NCBI RefSeq assembly: GCF_015356755.1
Contig: NZ_JADFCO010000060.1
Span: 1 to 64,000 of the forward strand
Length of the DNA stretch: 64,000 nucleotides
DNA from: Nonlabens antarcticus
GTDB lineage: Bacteria; Bacteroidota; Bacteroidia; Flavobacteriales; Flavobacteriaceae
Direction of reading: 5' to 3'
Made by a program: the position numbers and the translations under genes. Under the pieces are notes generated by a model. The model did not search any database. It saw only the letters and a list, made by a program, of their open reading frames with translations, and was not told where the DNA came from. This document shows positions 42,739 to 51,549 of this stretch, piece by piece. How positions within the stretch are numbered: the stretch's first letter is position 1; every line of letters starts with the position of its first letter.

Positions 42739-43107
42739 TTAAAGTGATTTTAAGTCGGCCTGTAATTTTTTAGTTAGGCCTGAAACAACTAATTCATAAC
42801 TGTGATCAATCCATTTGAAAACTGTAGGATCATCGACTGATTTATTAAGAAAAATCGTGTTCCAGTGCTTCTTATTCATATGCCATGCGCTGGTAACATC
42901 ACCATCATATTGCTCCCTCAATTCAATAGCTTTCTGAGGATCGCATTTAACGTTAACCGCAGGTTCGCCACGTTCCCATCGTTCTAGACTGAGCAACATA
43001 AATATTTTACCCATTACTTTGAAGGTAATGGTATAGTTGTCAAAGGGCATTTCTTCTGTGATTCCTTTATTGGCTAGGCAGTATTCCTGCAACTGATCAA
43101 CTTCCAT
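42739..43107 (-). CDS. MmcQ/YjbR-family protein
   Basis: The 122-residue protein with ALANKGITEEMPFD-like start, YTITFKVMGKIFMLL, PAVNVKCDPQKAIELREQYDG and HMNKKHWNTIFL is the MmcQ/YjbR fold, thought to bind DNA or to be a partner of RNA/DNA processing proteins. It overlaps DUF4230 upstream by 11 bases and touches the MutS-like gene downstream with no gap. Confidence 0.9.
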   Translation of the reverse strand: MEVDQLQEYCLANKGITEEMPFDNYTITFKVMGKIFMLLSLERWERGEPAVNVKCDPQKAIELREQYDGDVTSAWHMNKKHWNTIFLNKSVDDPTVFKWIDHSYELVVSGLTKKLQADLKSL

Positions 43108-43720
43108 TTTCAGGGAGCTTTTTTGTGTCGGCTGCTTTGTCTAAAATCAACGAGGTGTAATCAAGTTTCCAACCTATAGTCTGGGCAAGTCCTTCCATCA
43201 GTTGGATGGTTTTGAGTGCTTCCTTGCGCGCCTGTTCCATCAAACCGCTTTCCGGTATTTTATCTACAATATGTTGCTTAGCATTACGAGTGACTTCTGT
43301 GAGTTCATCGCTGCTAAAATAATTTGCCCAACCCTCTCGCTTGTCGTAATAGTTAAAGTCAGTTTCTATGCTCATCACTTGAGGTTGCGGAAATTCTGTG
43401 AGTTTTATGATCTTATTTGAAGTGTCGCTTTCCATCCGTATTTTAGTAAGATCAAATCCTATATGTGCTTTGGCATTGATCAATATGATCGCTTTTTTCT
43501 TACCCAGTAAAAAAGTAGCGATTTTATCCTTGACGTTTTGGTAATGGTAGATCTCTGCAAAGTCGCCTTCTACTGTGATGAACTTACAAACCGTCCGTAT
43601 CTTTTCCATCAACACCACACTTTGCTCCTGCCTGTTATCCTTATTTCCCTTAAAGAAAAATTTGAAAATGAAAAAAGCGACGACTGCTCCTACAGCAAGT
43701 CCTATAAATAATTGCTCCAT
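43097..43720 (-). CDS. DUF4230 membrane-anchored protein
   Basis: The 207-residue protein has one N-terminal membrane helix (MEQLFIGLAVGAVVAFFIFKFFF). The DUF4230 domain follows: VCKFITVEGDFAEIYHYQ, KKAIILINAKAHIGFDLTKI, NYYDKREGWANYFSSDEL. Function unknown. It is translationally linked to the MmcQ gene. Confidence 0.85.
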   Translation of the reverse strand: MEQLFIGLAVGAVVAFFIFKFFFKGNKDNRQEQSVVLMEKIRTVCKFITVEGDFAEIYHYQNVKDKIATFLLGKKKAIILINAKAHIGFDLTKIRMESDTSNKIIKLTEFPQPQVMSIETDFNYYDKREGWANYFSSDELTEVTRNAKQHIVDKIPESGLMEQARKEALKTIQLMEGLAQTIGWKLDYTSLILDKAADTKKLPENGS

Positions 43721-43729
43721 ATCACAAAG

Positions 43730-44527
43730 TTAGGATTTTATCGCATACAGAATAGGCCGCGATGGCGCTGCATCATTTTCAATGGGCGCCACTTGTAAAT
43801 CAAGGATATAATCACCGTCCGTAACTTCAGTGGGAACATAGATAAACTCAGTAATGGTAGCGTGTAACCTCTGTTTTCCGTCAAAGTCCCAAAATGCCTT
43901 ATGCGCTAATAAAGCACCATTATCTTTCTCTTTATCGACACTGGGCGTATCGATGAGCACGTGTTTGATTCCGCTTTCGCGAAAGCGTAACATCGCCTCC
44001 TCACTCAAATACGGCGGATTCGTATTGCTGTAATTCATGTCTTTTTTAACGTCCGTATTGGGCAACGTACGGATTACAACTGCTTCAACATTTTTGAGAT
44101 TCTTAAACATAGCTGCTGTAATCACTCTGTCTCCATCACGATCTTCTGGAGTCACAGTTATCACTTGCGCCGTGAAAAAACTCTTTTCTAGTGCCTTGTT
44201 GACGCTATGAAACTCCTTAGTTATATGCCCAATACATTCCGTATGCGTCCCATGACTATGCGGATTGAAAAAGATGTCGTTAAAATTTGTGCTGCCGCCC
44301 ATGGAAACCTTACCTACATAACCATCCACTTCTACATGAGTGATTTTAGGTTGATCGATGTACCACGCCCCCACGCCAGCATTATTTTGCACGGCAAGAC
44401 TGATGTCGATAGGTGAGTTGAGATCAATGTTATAGGTGTTATCAGCTATTTGAAGTGAAGTTTTCATGGGTGGTTTTGAGCAAGAGAATAAAAGAAGAGA
44501 GAATAATACTAAAGCAATTCTTTTCAC
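43730..44527 (-). CDS. cyclase-family lipoprotein
   Basis: The 265-residue lipoprotein (MKRIALVLFSLLLFSCSK) belongs to the kynurenine formamidase/cyclase family, with the metal motif NPHSHGTHTECIGH and DTPSVDKEKD later on. Family members hydrolyse formamides or similar. Start is GTG at 44527. Lipid anchoring of a cyclase is unusual. It is the first gene of a likely operon with DUF4230 (9-base gap). An iterated palindrome is read as FRES. Confidence 0.85.
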   Translation of the reverse strand: MKRIALVLFSLLLFSCSKPPMKTSLQIADNTYNIDLNSPIDISLAVQNNAGVGAWYIDQPKITHVEVDGYVGKVSMGGSTNFNDIFFNPHSHGTHTECIGHITKEFHSVNKALEKSFFTAQVITVTPEDRDGDRVITAAMFKNLKNVEAVVIRTLPNTDVKKDMNYSNTNPPYLSEEAMLRFRESGIKHVLIDTPSVDKEKDNGALLAHKAFWDFDGKQRLHATITEFIYVPTEVTDGDYILDLQVAPIENDAAPSRPILYAIKS

Positions 44528-44688
44528 GGGTATTGGTTTTTATGTAAATATAATCAAGATGACACAGATGCTAATTAAGCAGTTCAATACAAATATGATG
44601 TAATACTTACCTCTATGATTAACACGCAATAGTGATTTTAGAATACTACTTTTGTGTACTGAATTACATTCACAGCGACACTTCTCAA

Positions 44689-46260
44689 ATGCCGAATAAC
44701 CGCCCACAATTCATATCAGCTTTTTGCATCATTGCACTTGCAACGGCTGTCTTTTATTTCTCAAAACCCTATTTGCCCAGTAAACTTTTTGTACAGCAAG
44801 AAGCTAGCGTCGCCATTGTAATGGACAGCCTGATGCAACAAGCCATGAAGGACACCAGTGCAGTCGTTATAGATTCCATTATTGTAGAACAGGACTCCGT
44901 TTTTAAAGATTCCATAGCACCCAGAAATAACAGCTACCGATTGATGCAATTATCAGATTTTGATATGGGTATCACCTATCAGATCGATTCTACCGGCAGC
45001 GTTCCCCTGCCTAAAGCATTGCCCTTGACTTCTTATAAAGGCACGGAATATCTGAATCGGTTTTTTGAGAAGTTGTTAGAATTAGAAGAAAATGGTAATG
45101 GCAGCGTTCGCATTGCCTATTATGGCGATTCCATGATTGATGGCGATTTAATCGTTCAGGATTTTAGGAGCACGCTGCAAGATAAATTTGGCGGTAATGG
45201 CGCTGGCTTCGTGCCCATTAATTCTGAAAGTTCCAGTGCCAGATACAGTGTGAAGCATTCCTACAGTGGTAGTTTTAGAGAAGAATCTTACATGAAAGGC
45301 GGCGGGAAAACTGCTCCTTACGGCGTGGGCGGCACGGTTTATTTTGCCACAGATTCTTCTAGCCAGGTTACCTATCGTTCCAGTGGCATCAAAAATTCGT
45401 ACCGTTTAAACTCACCTGTTTTATTTTATGGGACTGGCAATGAAACAGCTTCCATAAAAATCCAAGTAGGAAATGATACCACATTGATCGAGAAAAAATT
45501 AAAAGGATTAGGCTCGTTAAATTCCCTACCATTAGGCGGTGGAAACCTGCAACAGTTAAAGATCCAACTGGGATCTGCGCAGGATGTACCGTTATACGGT
45601 GTTAGTTTTTACGATGGTCGTGGTGTGACTGTTGACGGGTATTCCAATAGAGGGAATTCTGGATTACCGCTTAGCATTTTGAGCACCTCGCAGATGCGCA
45701 ACTTTGACCGCAAACTGGGGTATGACCTGATCATTTTGCAGTATGGCGCTAATGTCCTTGCTACAAAAGCAGAGAGTTATGGCTGGTATGCAGACCGTAT
45801 GGAACGGGTTATCGACCATATAAAACTCAGTTTTCCAGAGGCAGATATTCTCATTCTGGGAACGGCAGACCATGGGGTAAAGATGGATGCCCTAGTGCGT
45901 ACTGATGTTTCCGTCATCAACTTATTGCAGGCACAACAGAAATATGCAGCACGCACACAATCTGGATTTATGAGTCTTTTTAACATGATGGGCGGCCCCA
46001 ATTCCATGCCCATCTGGGTGAATCACAGTCCACGACTGGCAAATACGGACTATACCCATTTCAATCCTAAGGGCTCAGCACGCATCGGCCGAATGATCTC
46101 TAACGAAATTATAAAGGACTACGCCATTTTCAAGAAACGCCGCACTGTTGAGAAGGCAGCTTTCGCGAAAGCGGAAAAAGACAGCATCACAGCAGCAAAC
46201 GAACAACAGCAATTGAATCTACCTCAAGATACCATCACGAACACGCCTAGCGACCAATGA
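44689..46260 (+). CDS. SGNH/GDSL-type hydrolase, membrane-anchored
   Basis: The 523-residue protein has an N-terminal membrane anchor (FISAFCIIALATAVFYFS), a linker, then the SGNH domain. Block I is YYGDSMIDGDLI, block III LQYGANVLA and block V TDYTHFNPKG with the catalytic His. It resembles the accessory esterases or transferases encoded with MBOAT acyltransferases in polysaccharide O-acetylation loci. Start 44689 is preferred because the anchor begins there. Its stop overlaps the next start (ATGA). Confidence 0.87.
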   Translation: MPNNRPQFISAFCIIALATAVFYFSKPYLPSKLFVQQEASVAIVMDSLMQQAMKDTSAVVIDSIIVEQDSVFKDSIAPRNNSYRLMQLSDFDMGITYQIDSTGSVPLPKALPLTSYKGTEYLNRFFEKLLELEENGNGSVRIAYYGDSMIDGDLIVQDFRSTLQDKFGGNGAGFVPINSESSSARYSVKHSYSGSFREESYMKGGGKTAPYGVGGTVYFATDSSSQVTYRSSGIKNSYRLNSPVLFYGTGNETASIKIQVGNDTTLIEKKLKGLGSLNSLPLGGGNLQQLKIQLGSAQDVPLYGVSFYDGRGVTVDGYSNRGNSGLPLSILSTSQMRNFDRKLGYDLIILQYGANVLATKAESYGWYADRMERVIDHIKLSFPEADILILGTADHGVKMDALVRTDVSVINLLQAQQKYAARTQSGFMSLFNMMGGPNSMPIWVNHSPRLANTDYTHFNPKGSARIGRMISNEIIKDYAIFKKRRTVEKAAFAKAEKDSITAANEQQQLNLPQDTITNTPSDQ

Positions 46261-47624
46261 GAAAAATTATTTTAGGCATTCTTATTTTAGGTAGTAGTTG
46301 GGTTTCTGCGCAAAAGATCTCTGACCTGCAGATCAATCCGTTATTGGTAGATCCGCAGTTTGTAGTGTTGAAAGATGCACAGGCGTTAAAACCATTTTTC
46401 AGAAAACTAGAAGATCTAGAACAAGGCAAAAGATCCCAAGTTACGATTGTACAAATAGGCGATTCTCATGTTCAAGGCCCCTTTTTTCCACAGGCAATAC
46501 GGGATAGTTTGCAAAAAAGATTTGGCAATTCAGGTCGCGGTTTTACGTTTCCCTACCGCGTTGCACAAACGAATGGCGCGACAGATGTGAAATATAAATC
46601 GAGTACCGATTGGAAATCTGTACGAAATGTCAAGAGCAATGGAAGCGACGACGTAGGACTGAGCGGGATTTATCTTTCCACCACAAATGCCGATTTTGTA
46701 CTCCAAATTGATCTTCCCAGAGATTTTGAAACTCAGGATTTTATCCAGATCATTAGCCCAACACCAGAATCTTTTAAACTGAGTACCTCTACCAGCAGTG
46801 ACGTTGTGAGGATTGTAGATGCTACAACTTCTTACAAAGTCAGGTCTGGCGATAACCTAGGAGCAATTGCAGGAAAATATGGAAGTTCTGTTTCTAAGAT
46901 TCAGAAAGCAAATGGAATGCGTTCCACTCGCATTAATATAGGTCAAACCCTAAAAATACCATCCGGTAAAAAACAATCCATCGTAAAAGAATCCTCTTTT
47001 ATAGATATTTCCAGATTGCCCAATGGTGATTTCCCATTACCTAAAAACACTCGAACTCTTTATCTAAGAGCCGCTAAAAACCAAAAAGAATACCTGCTGG
47101 ACGGCGTCAATTTCAAAAGAAAATCAAACGGTATTTCCTTCCACGCTATAGGAGTCAATGGCGCTAAATATTCAGATTATACAAAGTTTGATAGGTTTTT
47201 TAAGCAACTGGAAGCGTTGAAGCCAGACCTCATAATCGTTTCTCTAGGAACGAATGAGAGTTTTTACGATACCTACACAGAGGGTGACCTGATGAAAGAT
47301 ATGGATGCATTCAACCGTAAGTTGATCGCTAAAAATATGAACGCACCGGTGATTGCAACCAGCCCGCCGCCATCAATGAAAAACAGGAAAAACATCAATG
47401 ATATTGCAACGGTCTACAGTTATCAAATGGGTGTATTTGCAAACCTGAATTCTTGGGCATTTTTTGACTTGCACAGTGCAACCCGCACCAGCAATGCAAT
47501 GCCTGATTGGTACACGGCAAATTTAACCTCCAGCGATAAAATCCACTTTAACCGTCTGGGTTATGAATTACAGGCACATCTTTTTGTACAGTCTTTACTT
47601 AAGTCTTTTAAGGAATCTCAATGA
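46257..47624 (+). CDS. SGNH hydrolase with internal LysM domain
   Basis: The 455-residue exported protein has signal MRKIILGILILGSSWVSAQ and SGNH blocks VQIGDSHVQGPF, VSLGTNESF and SDKIHFNRLG. Between blocks I and III, at residues ~195-240, is a LysM module (YKVRSGDNLGAIAGKYGSSVSKIQKANGM...GQTLKIPSG), which binds peptidoglycan or chitin-like glycans. Overlaps its neighbours by four bases at both ends (ATGA). It probably transfers or removes acetyl groups on cell-wall glycan. Confidence 0.88.
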   Translation: MRKIILGILILGSSWVSAQKISDLQINPLLVDPQFVVLKDAQALKPFFRKLEDLEQGKRSQVTIVQIGDSHVQGPFFPQAIRDSLQKRFGNSGRGFTFPYRVAQTNGATDVKYKSSTDWKSVRNVKSNGSDDVGLSGIYLSTTNADFVLQIDLPRDFETQDFIQIISPTPESFKLSTSTSSDVVRIVDATTSYKVRSGDNLGAIAGKYGSSVSKIQKANGMRSTRINIGQTLKIPSGKKQSIVKESSFIDISRLPNGDFPLPKNTRTLYLRAAKNQKEYLLDGVNFKRKSNGISFHAIGVNGAKYSDYTKFDRFFKQLEALKPDLIIVSLGTNESFYDTYTEGDLMKDMDAFNRKLIAKNMNAPVIATSPPPSMKNRKNINDIATVYSYQMGVFANLNSWAFFDLHSATRTSNAMPDWYTANLTSSDKIHFNRLGYELQAHLFVQSLLKSFKESQ

Positions 47625-49087
47625 TAGATTGGCCGCAAATTATAGAATGGTTCACGTACCACCCACAAAAACCTTTGCTGTTTAATAGCGCGCTTTTTCT
47701 GGGTTTATTTCTTGCTTTCTACGCCATCTATATCCTACTCAAAGACCTGCGAAAGTTGCGTATTCTTTATGTTATTGCGTTTTCGCTTTTCTTTTATTAC
47801 AAATGTAGCGGCATTTATTTTTTGTTGCTCATATTTTCATCAGTGGTAGATTTTTACCTTTCGCTGTGGATTTATAAAAGCAATGTCTCGCTCAACCGGA
47901 AGTTGCTACTCCTCGCCTCCTGCGTTATTAATCTGGGACTATTAGCCTATTTCAAATACACTGGATTCCTTGCAGAGAATTTTAATGCGCTACTCAATGG
48001 TGATTTGAGTTTTGGCAACATTTTCCTACCAGTTGGAATCTCTTTTTACACCTTTCAAACTATGTCTTATACTATAGACATCTATAGGAAAGAATTGACG
48101 CCCACAAAGAATGTCATGGACTTTATGTTCTACGTCTCCTTTTTTCCACAACTTGTGGCAGGACCTATAGTTAGAGCAAAGGATTTCATTCCGCAGATTT
48201 ATGAAAAGCTCAAATTATCAAAACAAGAGCTGAGTTATGCGCTGTTCTTGATCATAGGTGGGCTTATTAAGAAAGCCGTGATTTCAGATTATATCAGTGT
48301 AAATTTTGTGGATCGGGTGTTTGATTTGCCTGATAATTATTCGGCTTTTGAGAATTTGTTGGGGGTTTATGGGTACACTTTGCAGATCTACTGTGACTTT
48401 TCTGGATATTCAGATATTGCGATAGGACTGGCATTTTTGCTAGGTTTCAATTTACCGGCCAACTTTAGAACGCCGTATCAATCTGCGAGTATTACAGAAT
48501 TCTGGAGACGCTGGCACATCTCGCTTTCCACCTGGCTTAGAGATTACTTGTACATTTCACTAGGTGGCAACCGCAAGGGGAAACTGCGCACCTATTTCAA
48601 TCTGTTTATGACCATGCTGTTGGGCGGCTTGTGGCACGGCGCATCCTGGAAATTTGTGCTTTGGGGCGCAATGCATGGAACCGTTCTCGCGGTGGAGAAA
48701 GCCTTCCGCATTCCACAGTGGAGCAGTAAGAATCTGGGCAGGAGGTTCGTTTTCGGTTTGTTGACCTTTCATTTTGTCGCTTTTTGCTGGATCTTTTTCC
48801 GCGCTGCTGATTTTGGGGTAGCGATGAATGTGATTGATAACATTTCTACACTGCAACCGGATTTTAGCCAGTGGTGGACAATTTTGAGTAGTTATGGCAA
48901 TGTGATGTGGGTGATGGCTTTTGGATTTGCATGGCATTTTGTTCCAGAATCCATTCAAGCAAAACAACTGCGATTGTTCCACAAGTTCCCGTTGCTCTTA
49001 AAAGCTTTGATTCTTGCAGTGGTGATCTGGATCATCAGTGCCACAGCTAGTAGCGCTGTACAACCCTTTATTTATTTCCAGTTTTAG
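47621..49087 (+). CDS. MBOAT-family O-acyltransferase
   Basis: The 488-residue polytopic protein has MBOAT signatures: LPVGISFYTFQTMSYTIDIYR, FFPQLVAGPIVRAKDF, FWRRWHISLSTWLRDYLYI and the catalytic His in LGGLWHGASWKFVLWG. It moves acetyl groups across the membrane for O-acetylation of alginate, peptidoglycan or other surface glycans. With two SGNH proteins and a LysM module upstream, peptidoglycan is a plausible acceptor. It ends the operon. Confidence 0.92.
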   Translation: MIDWPQIIEWFTYHPQKPLLFNSALFLGLFLAFYAIYILLKDLRKLRILYVIAFSLFFYYKCSGIYFLLLIFSSVVDFYLSLWIYKSNVSLNRKLLLLASCVINLGLLAYFKYTGFLAENFNALLNGDLSFGNIFLPVGISFYTFQTMSYTIDIYRKELTPTKNVMDFMFYVSFFPQLVAGPIVRAKDFIPQIYEKLKLSKQELSYALFLIIGGLIKKAVISDYISVNFVDRVFDLPDNYSAFENLLGVYGYTLQIYCDFSGYSDIAIGLAFLLGFNLPANFRTPYQSASITEFWRRWHISLSTWLRDYLYISLGGNRKGKLRTYFNLFMTMLLGGLWHGASWKFVLWGAMHGTVLAVEKAFRIPQWSSKNLGRRFVFGLLTFHFVAFCWIFFRAADFGVAMNVIDNISTLQPDFSQWWTILSSYGNVMWVMAFGFAWHFVPESIQAKQLRLFHKFPLLLKALILAVVIWIISATASSAVQPFIYFQF

Positions 49088-49279
49088 AAACAATCACTAG
49101 CAAATCCAAAAAGGAAGGGAACTTTCAGAATTTAATTCTAGAATTTTAGTTCTGATTCCGATCACAATTATTTTTATTCTTCCTTTTGATTTTATTTTTA
49201 ACGGAGTCAAGCTCCCAGTGACTCAATCCTCAAGTTTTTATGGTCAAGCATTAGGTTCTCGAAATGCGGCTAGGTTGTA

Positions 49280-50413
49280 TTAACCCAAATTCACCATGAA
49301 AAGTTCACTAGCAATTCCATCGCTTAAGAATTTTCCTTTACGGGTAACGAGTAAGATATCTGCATCTAGATATAGCAAATGATCTTTCAAATAGGTTGTC
49401 GACTGCTCCAACAGATACTCTTTAAATTGTACGCCAAATTCTTTTTCCACATGGGTTAAAGAAACACCGTAAATTGTGCGCAGGCCTGTCATAATATACT
49501 CGTTGTAGCGATCGACAGTTGTAAGTACCTCCACTTCTTGTGGCAGGTCGCCATTTTCAATCGCTTTGAGATATTTTACATTATTGTTAATGTTCCAGGA
49601 TCGCCGCTTTCCATCAAAACCGTGAGCGCTGGGCCCGATTCCCATGTAGGATTTTCCAGTCCAGTAAGCTGTATTATTCTTTGAGAAAAAACCAGCCTTA
49701 CCAAAATTTGAGAATTCATAGTTTTCATAAGAATGCAACTGCATCATGTCTAATAATATATTGAACTGGCGTTGCGCCTGTTCATCATCCACTTGATCAA
49801 TAATCCCCTGTTCAATAAAAGATTTCAATGCGGTATCATCTTCCACGGTCAGCGCATAACTGGAGATATGGGGCACTTTGAGCTCAATTGCTTTGGATAG
49901 ATTTTCTCGCCAGCGATCATCCGTTAAACCAGGAATACCGTAAATTAAATCAATGGAAATGTTTGGAAACCGCTTTCGCGAAAGCGAGATACAATCCACA
50001 GCCTCTGCTGCATTGTGGGCTCTGTTCATCAACTGGAGATCGGCTTCAAAAAAGGATTGAACTCCTATACTCAGCCTATTGATCTTTGTCAATGCGAGAT
50101 CCTCAATTATTTGAGGGGTCAGATCGTCGGGATTTGCTTCTAAAGTGATCTCTGGATCAACGATCACCTCATAATGGGCATAAATCGTCTCTATAATTTC
50201 ATCGATAGCGGTACTTTCCAGAACGCTGGGCGTTCCTCCACCGAAATATATAGTCTCAATTATTGTGTTTTGAGCCTCGTCTTTACGCAGCAGCAATTCG
50301 CTCTTAATTGCCGCTGTCATTCGGTTCTTGTGCTTCAAAGAAGTTACAAAATGGAAGTCACAATAGTGACAGGCTTGCTTGCAAAAAGGTATATGAATAT
50401 ATATGCCGCTCAT
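49280..50413 (-). CDS. hemW: radical SAM protein HemW-like (oxygen-independent coproporphyrinogen oxidase family)
   Basis: The 377-residue protein begins MSGIYIHIPFCKQACHYCDFHF with the CxxxCxxC [4Fe-4S] motif preceded by IHIPFC. FGGGTPSVL, the GIGPSAHGFDG loop and TGLRTIYGVSL are HemW marks. HemW is a heme chaperone related to HemN; the extra catalytic Cys of HemN is not seen. ATG 50413 fits the family start; upstream codons are TTG. An iterated palindrome encodes LSRK. Confidence 0.9.
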   Translation of the reverse strand: MSGIYIHIPFCKQACHYCDFHFVTSLKHKNRMTAAIKSELLLRKDEAQNTIIETIYFGGGTPSVLESTAIDEIIETIYAHYEVIVDPEITLEANPDDLTPQIIEDLALTKINRLSIGVQSFFEADLQLMNRAHNAAEAVDCISLSRKRFPNISIDLIYGIPGLTDDRWRENLSKAIELKVPHISSYALTVEDDTALKSFIEQGIIDQVDDEQAQRQFNILLDMMQLHSYENYEFSNFGKAGFFSKNNTAYWTGKSYMGIGPSAHGFDGKRRSWNINNNVKYLKAIENGDLPQEVEVLTTVDRYNEYIMTGLRTIYGVSLTHVEKEFGVQFKEYLLEQSTTYLKDHLLYLDADILLVTRKGKFLSDGIASELFMVNLG

Positions 50414-50577
50414 GTGCAACAAATGTAAGGTTGTATCGTTTAAAGACTAGATCGTTAAGATTATTATAATGAAAAAGTGTTAAATGTTGGTTTTTAGCTT
50501 GTTAATACTTTTTCATTAAATAGCTTCGGCACGGTCTATGAGAAATTAAGATTGAGTCAAAATTCAAAAAAGATTTT

Positions 50578-51549
50578 ATGTTAAAACCGATTTTATTGAT
50601 GATCCTATTCGTTAGCGCAACTTTTAATGCAGCTGCCGCTAATGATGCTCCAATCGCTGACGATGCCCCACTTGTAAATATGGCAATCAACAGTAAAGAA
50701 GTAAAAACTTTCCAAAATACCTCACTACAATTAAATCTGAGGGCGCAATTAATGGCTAACCCTACCTGGAGAACTCTGATACAGCAAAAACGCATGTCAG
50801 TAAGTCTTGTAGATCTCAATGACCCGGAAGCGATCAAATATGCAAGCGTCAATGGAAATCATATGATGTATGCCGCTAGTCTTCCTAAGATTGCCGTGCT
50901 TTATGCTGCAATGGACGCTATTGAAAAAGGCGAATTAAAAGATACTCCCAAAGTAAGAGATGATATGTGGCTGATGATTTCAAAATCAAATAATGCTGCT
51001 TCTACAAGAATGATCGACCGTGTAGGTTTTCAAAAAATTGAAGACGTGATGTGTGATCCTTCTAACCCGTTTTTTGATAAAGATGGAATAGGTGGTCTTT
51101 GGGTAGGCAAACGCTATGCTGCTCAAGGAAAAAGAAACCCAGACCCTATCAAAGGTTTGAGCCATGCTGCAACAACTGATGCAGTAGCTAAATTTTATTA
51201 CCAACTTGCTACTGGCCAGTTGATCAACAAGCAACGCAGCAAGGAAATGCTCGATATAATGGAGAATCCATCCTTACACCATAAATTTGTAAACACGCTA
51301 GATCGTATTGCACCTAACGCAAGATTGTTTAGAAAAAGTGGATCTTGGAAAAACTGGCATTCTGACTCTATTCTAGTATGGGGAGAAGATGGACGCAAGT
51401 ATATTCTAGTGGCTCTTATCGAGGATGCGAGCGGCGAACAAATTATTAGAAATTTAGTGCAGCCGGCAGAACTAGCTTTGCGCAAATCAGTTATATTGCC
51501 TACAGATTTAGATAATAGTGATGGAGTGGTTGTCCGACAGGATACGTAA
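50578..51549 (+). CDS. class A beta-lactamase-like serine hydrolase (SH1)
   Basis: The 323-residue exported protein has signal MLKPILLMILFVSATFNAAA. The active-site motifs are SLPK (Ser101, Lys104) in YAASLPKIAVLYA, SNN (137-139) in ISKSNNAAS and KSG in LFRKSGSW. These are the class A fold elements (SxxK, SDN, KTG). It lacks an obvious omega-loop ExxLN, so it may be an esterase or DD-peptidase rather than a true lactamase. It overlaps the next gene by 29 bases, which indicates coupling. Confidence 0.87.
   Translation: MLKPILLMILFVSATFNAAAANDAPIADDAPLVNMAINSKEVKTFQNTSLQLNLRAQLMANPTWRTLIQQKRMSVSLVDLNDPEAIKYASVNGNHMMYAASLPKIAVLYAAMDAIEKGELKDTPKVRDDMWLMISKSNNAASTRMIDRVGFQKIEDVMCDPSNPFFDKDGIGGLWVGKRYAAQGKRNPDPIKGLSHAATTDAVAKFYYQLATGQLINKQRSKEMLDIMENPSLHHKFVNTLDRIAPNARLFRKSGSWKNWHSDSILVWGEDGRKYILVALIEDASGEQIIRNLVQPAELALRKSVILPTDLDNSDGVVVRQDT

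Noticed and set aside
50578-51549. true class A beta-lactamase
   Set aside because: SxxK, SNN and KSG are present but no clear omega-loop Glu motif was found, so I list it only as a beta-lactamase-like hydrolase.
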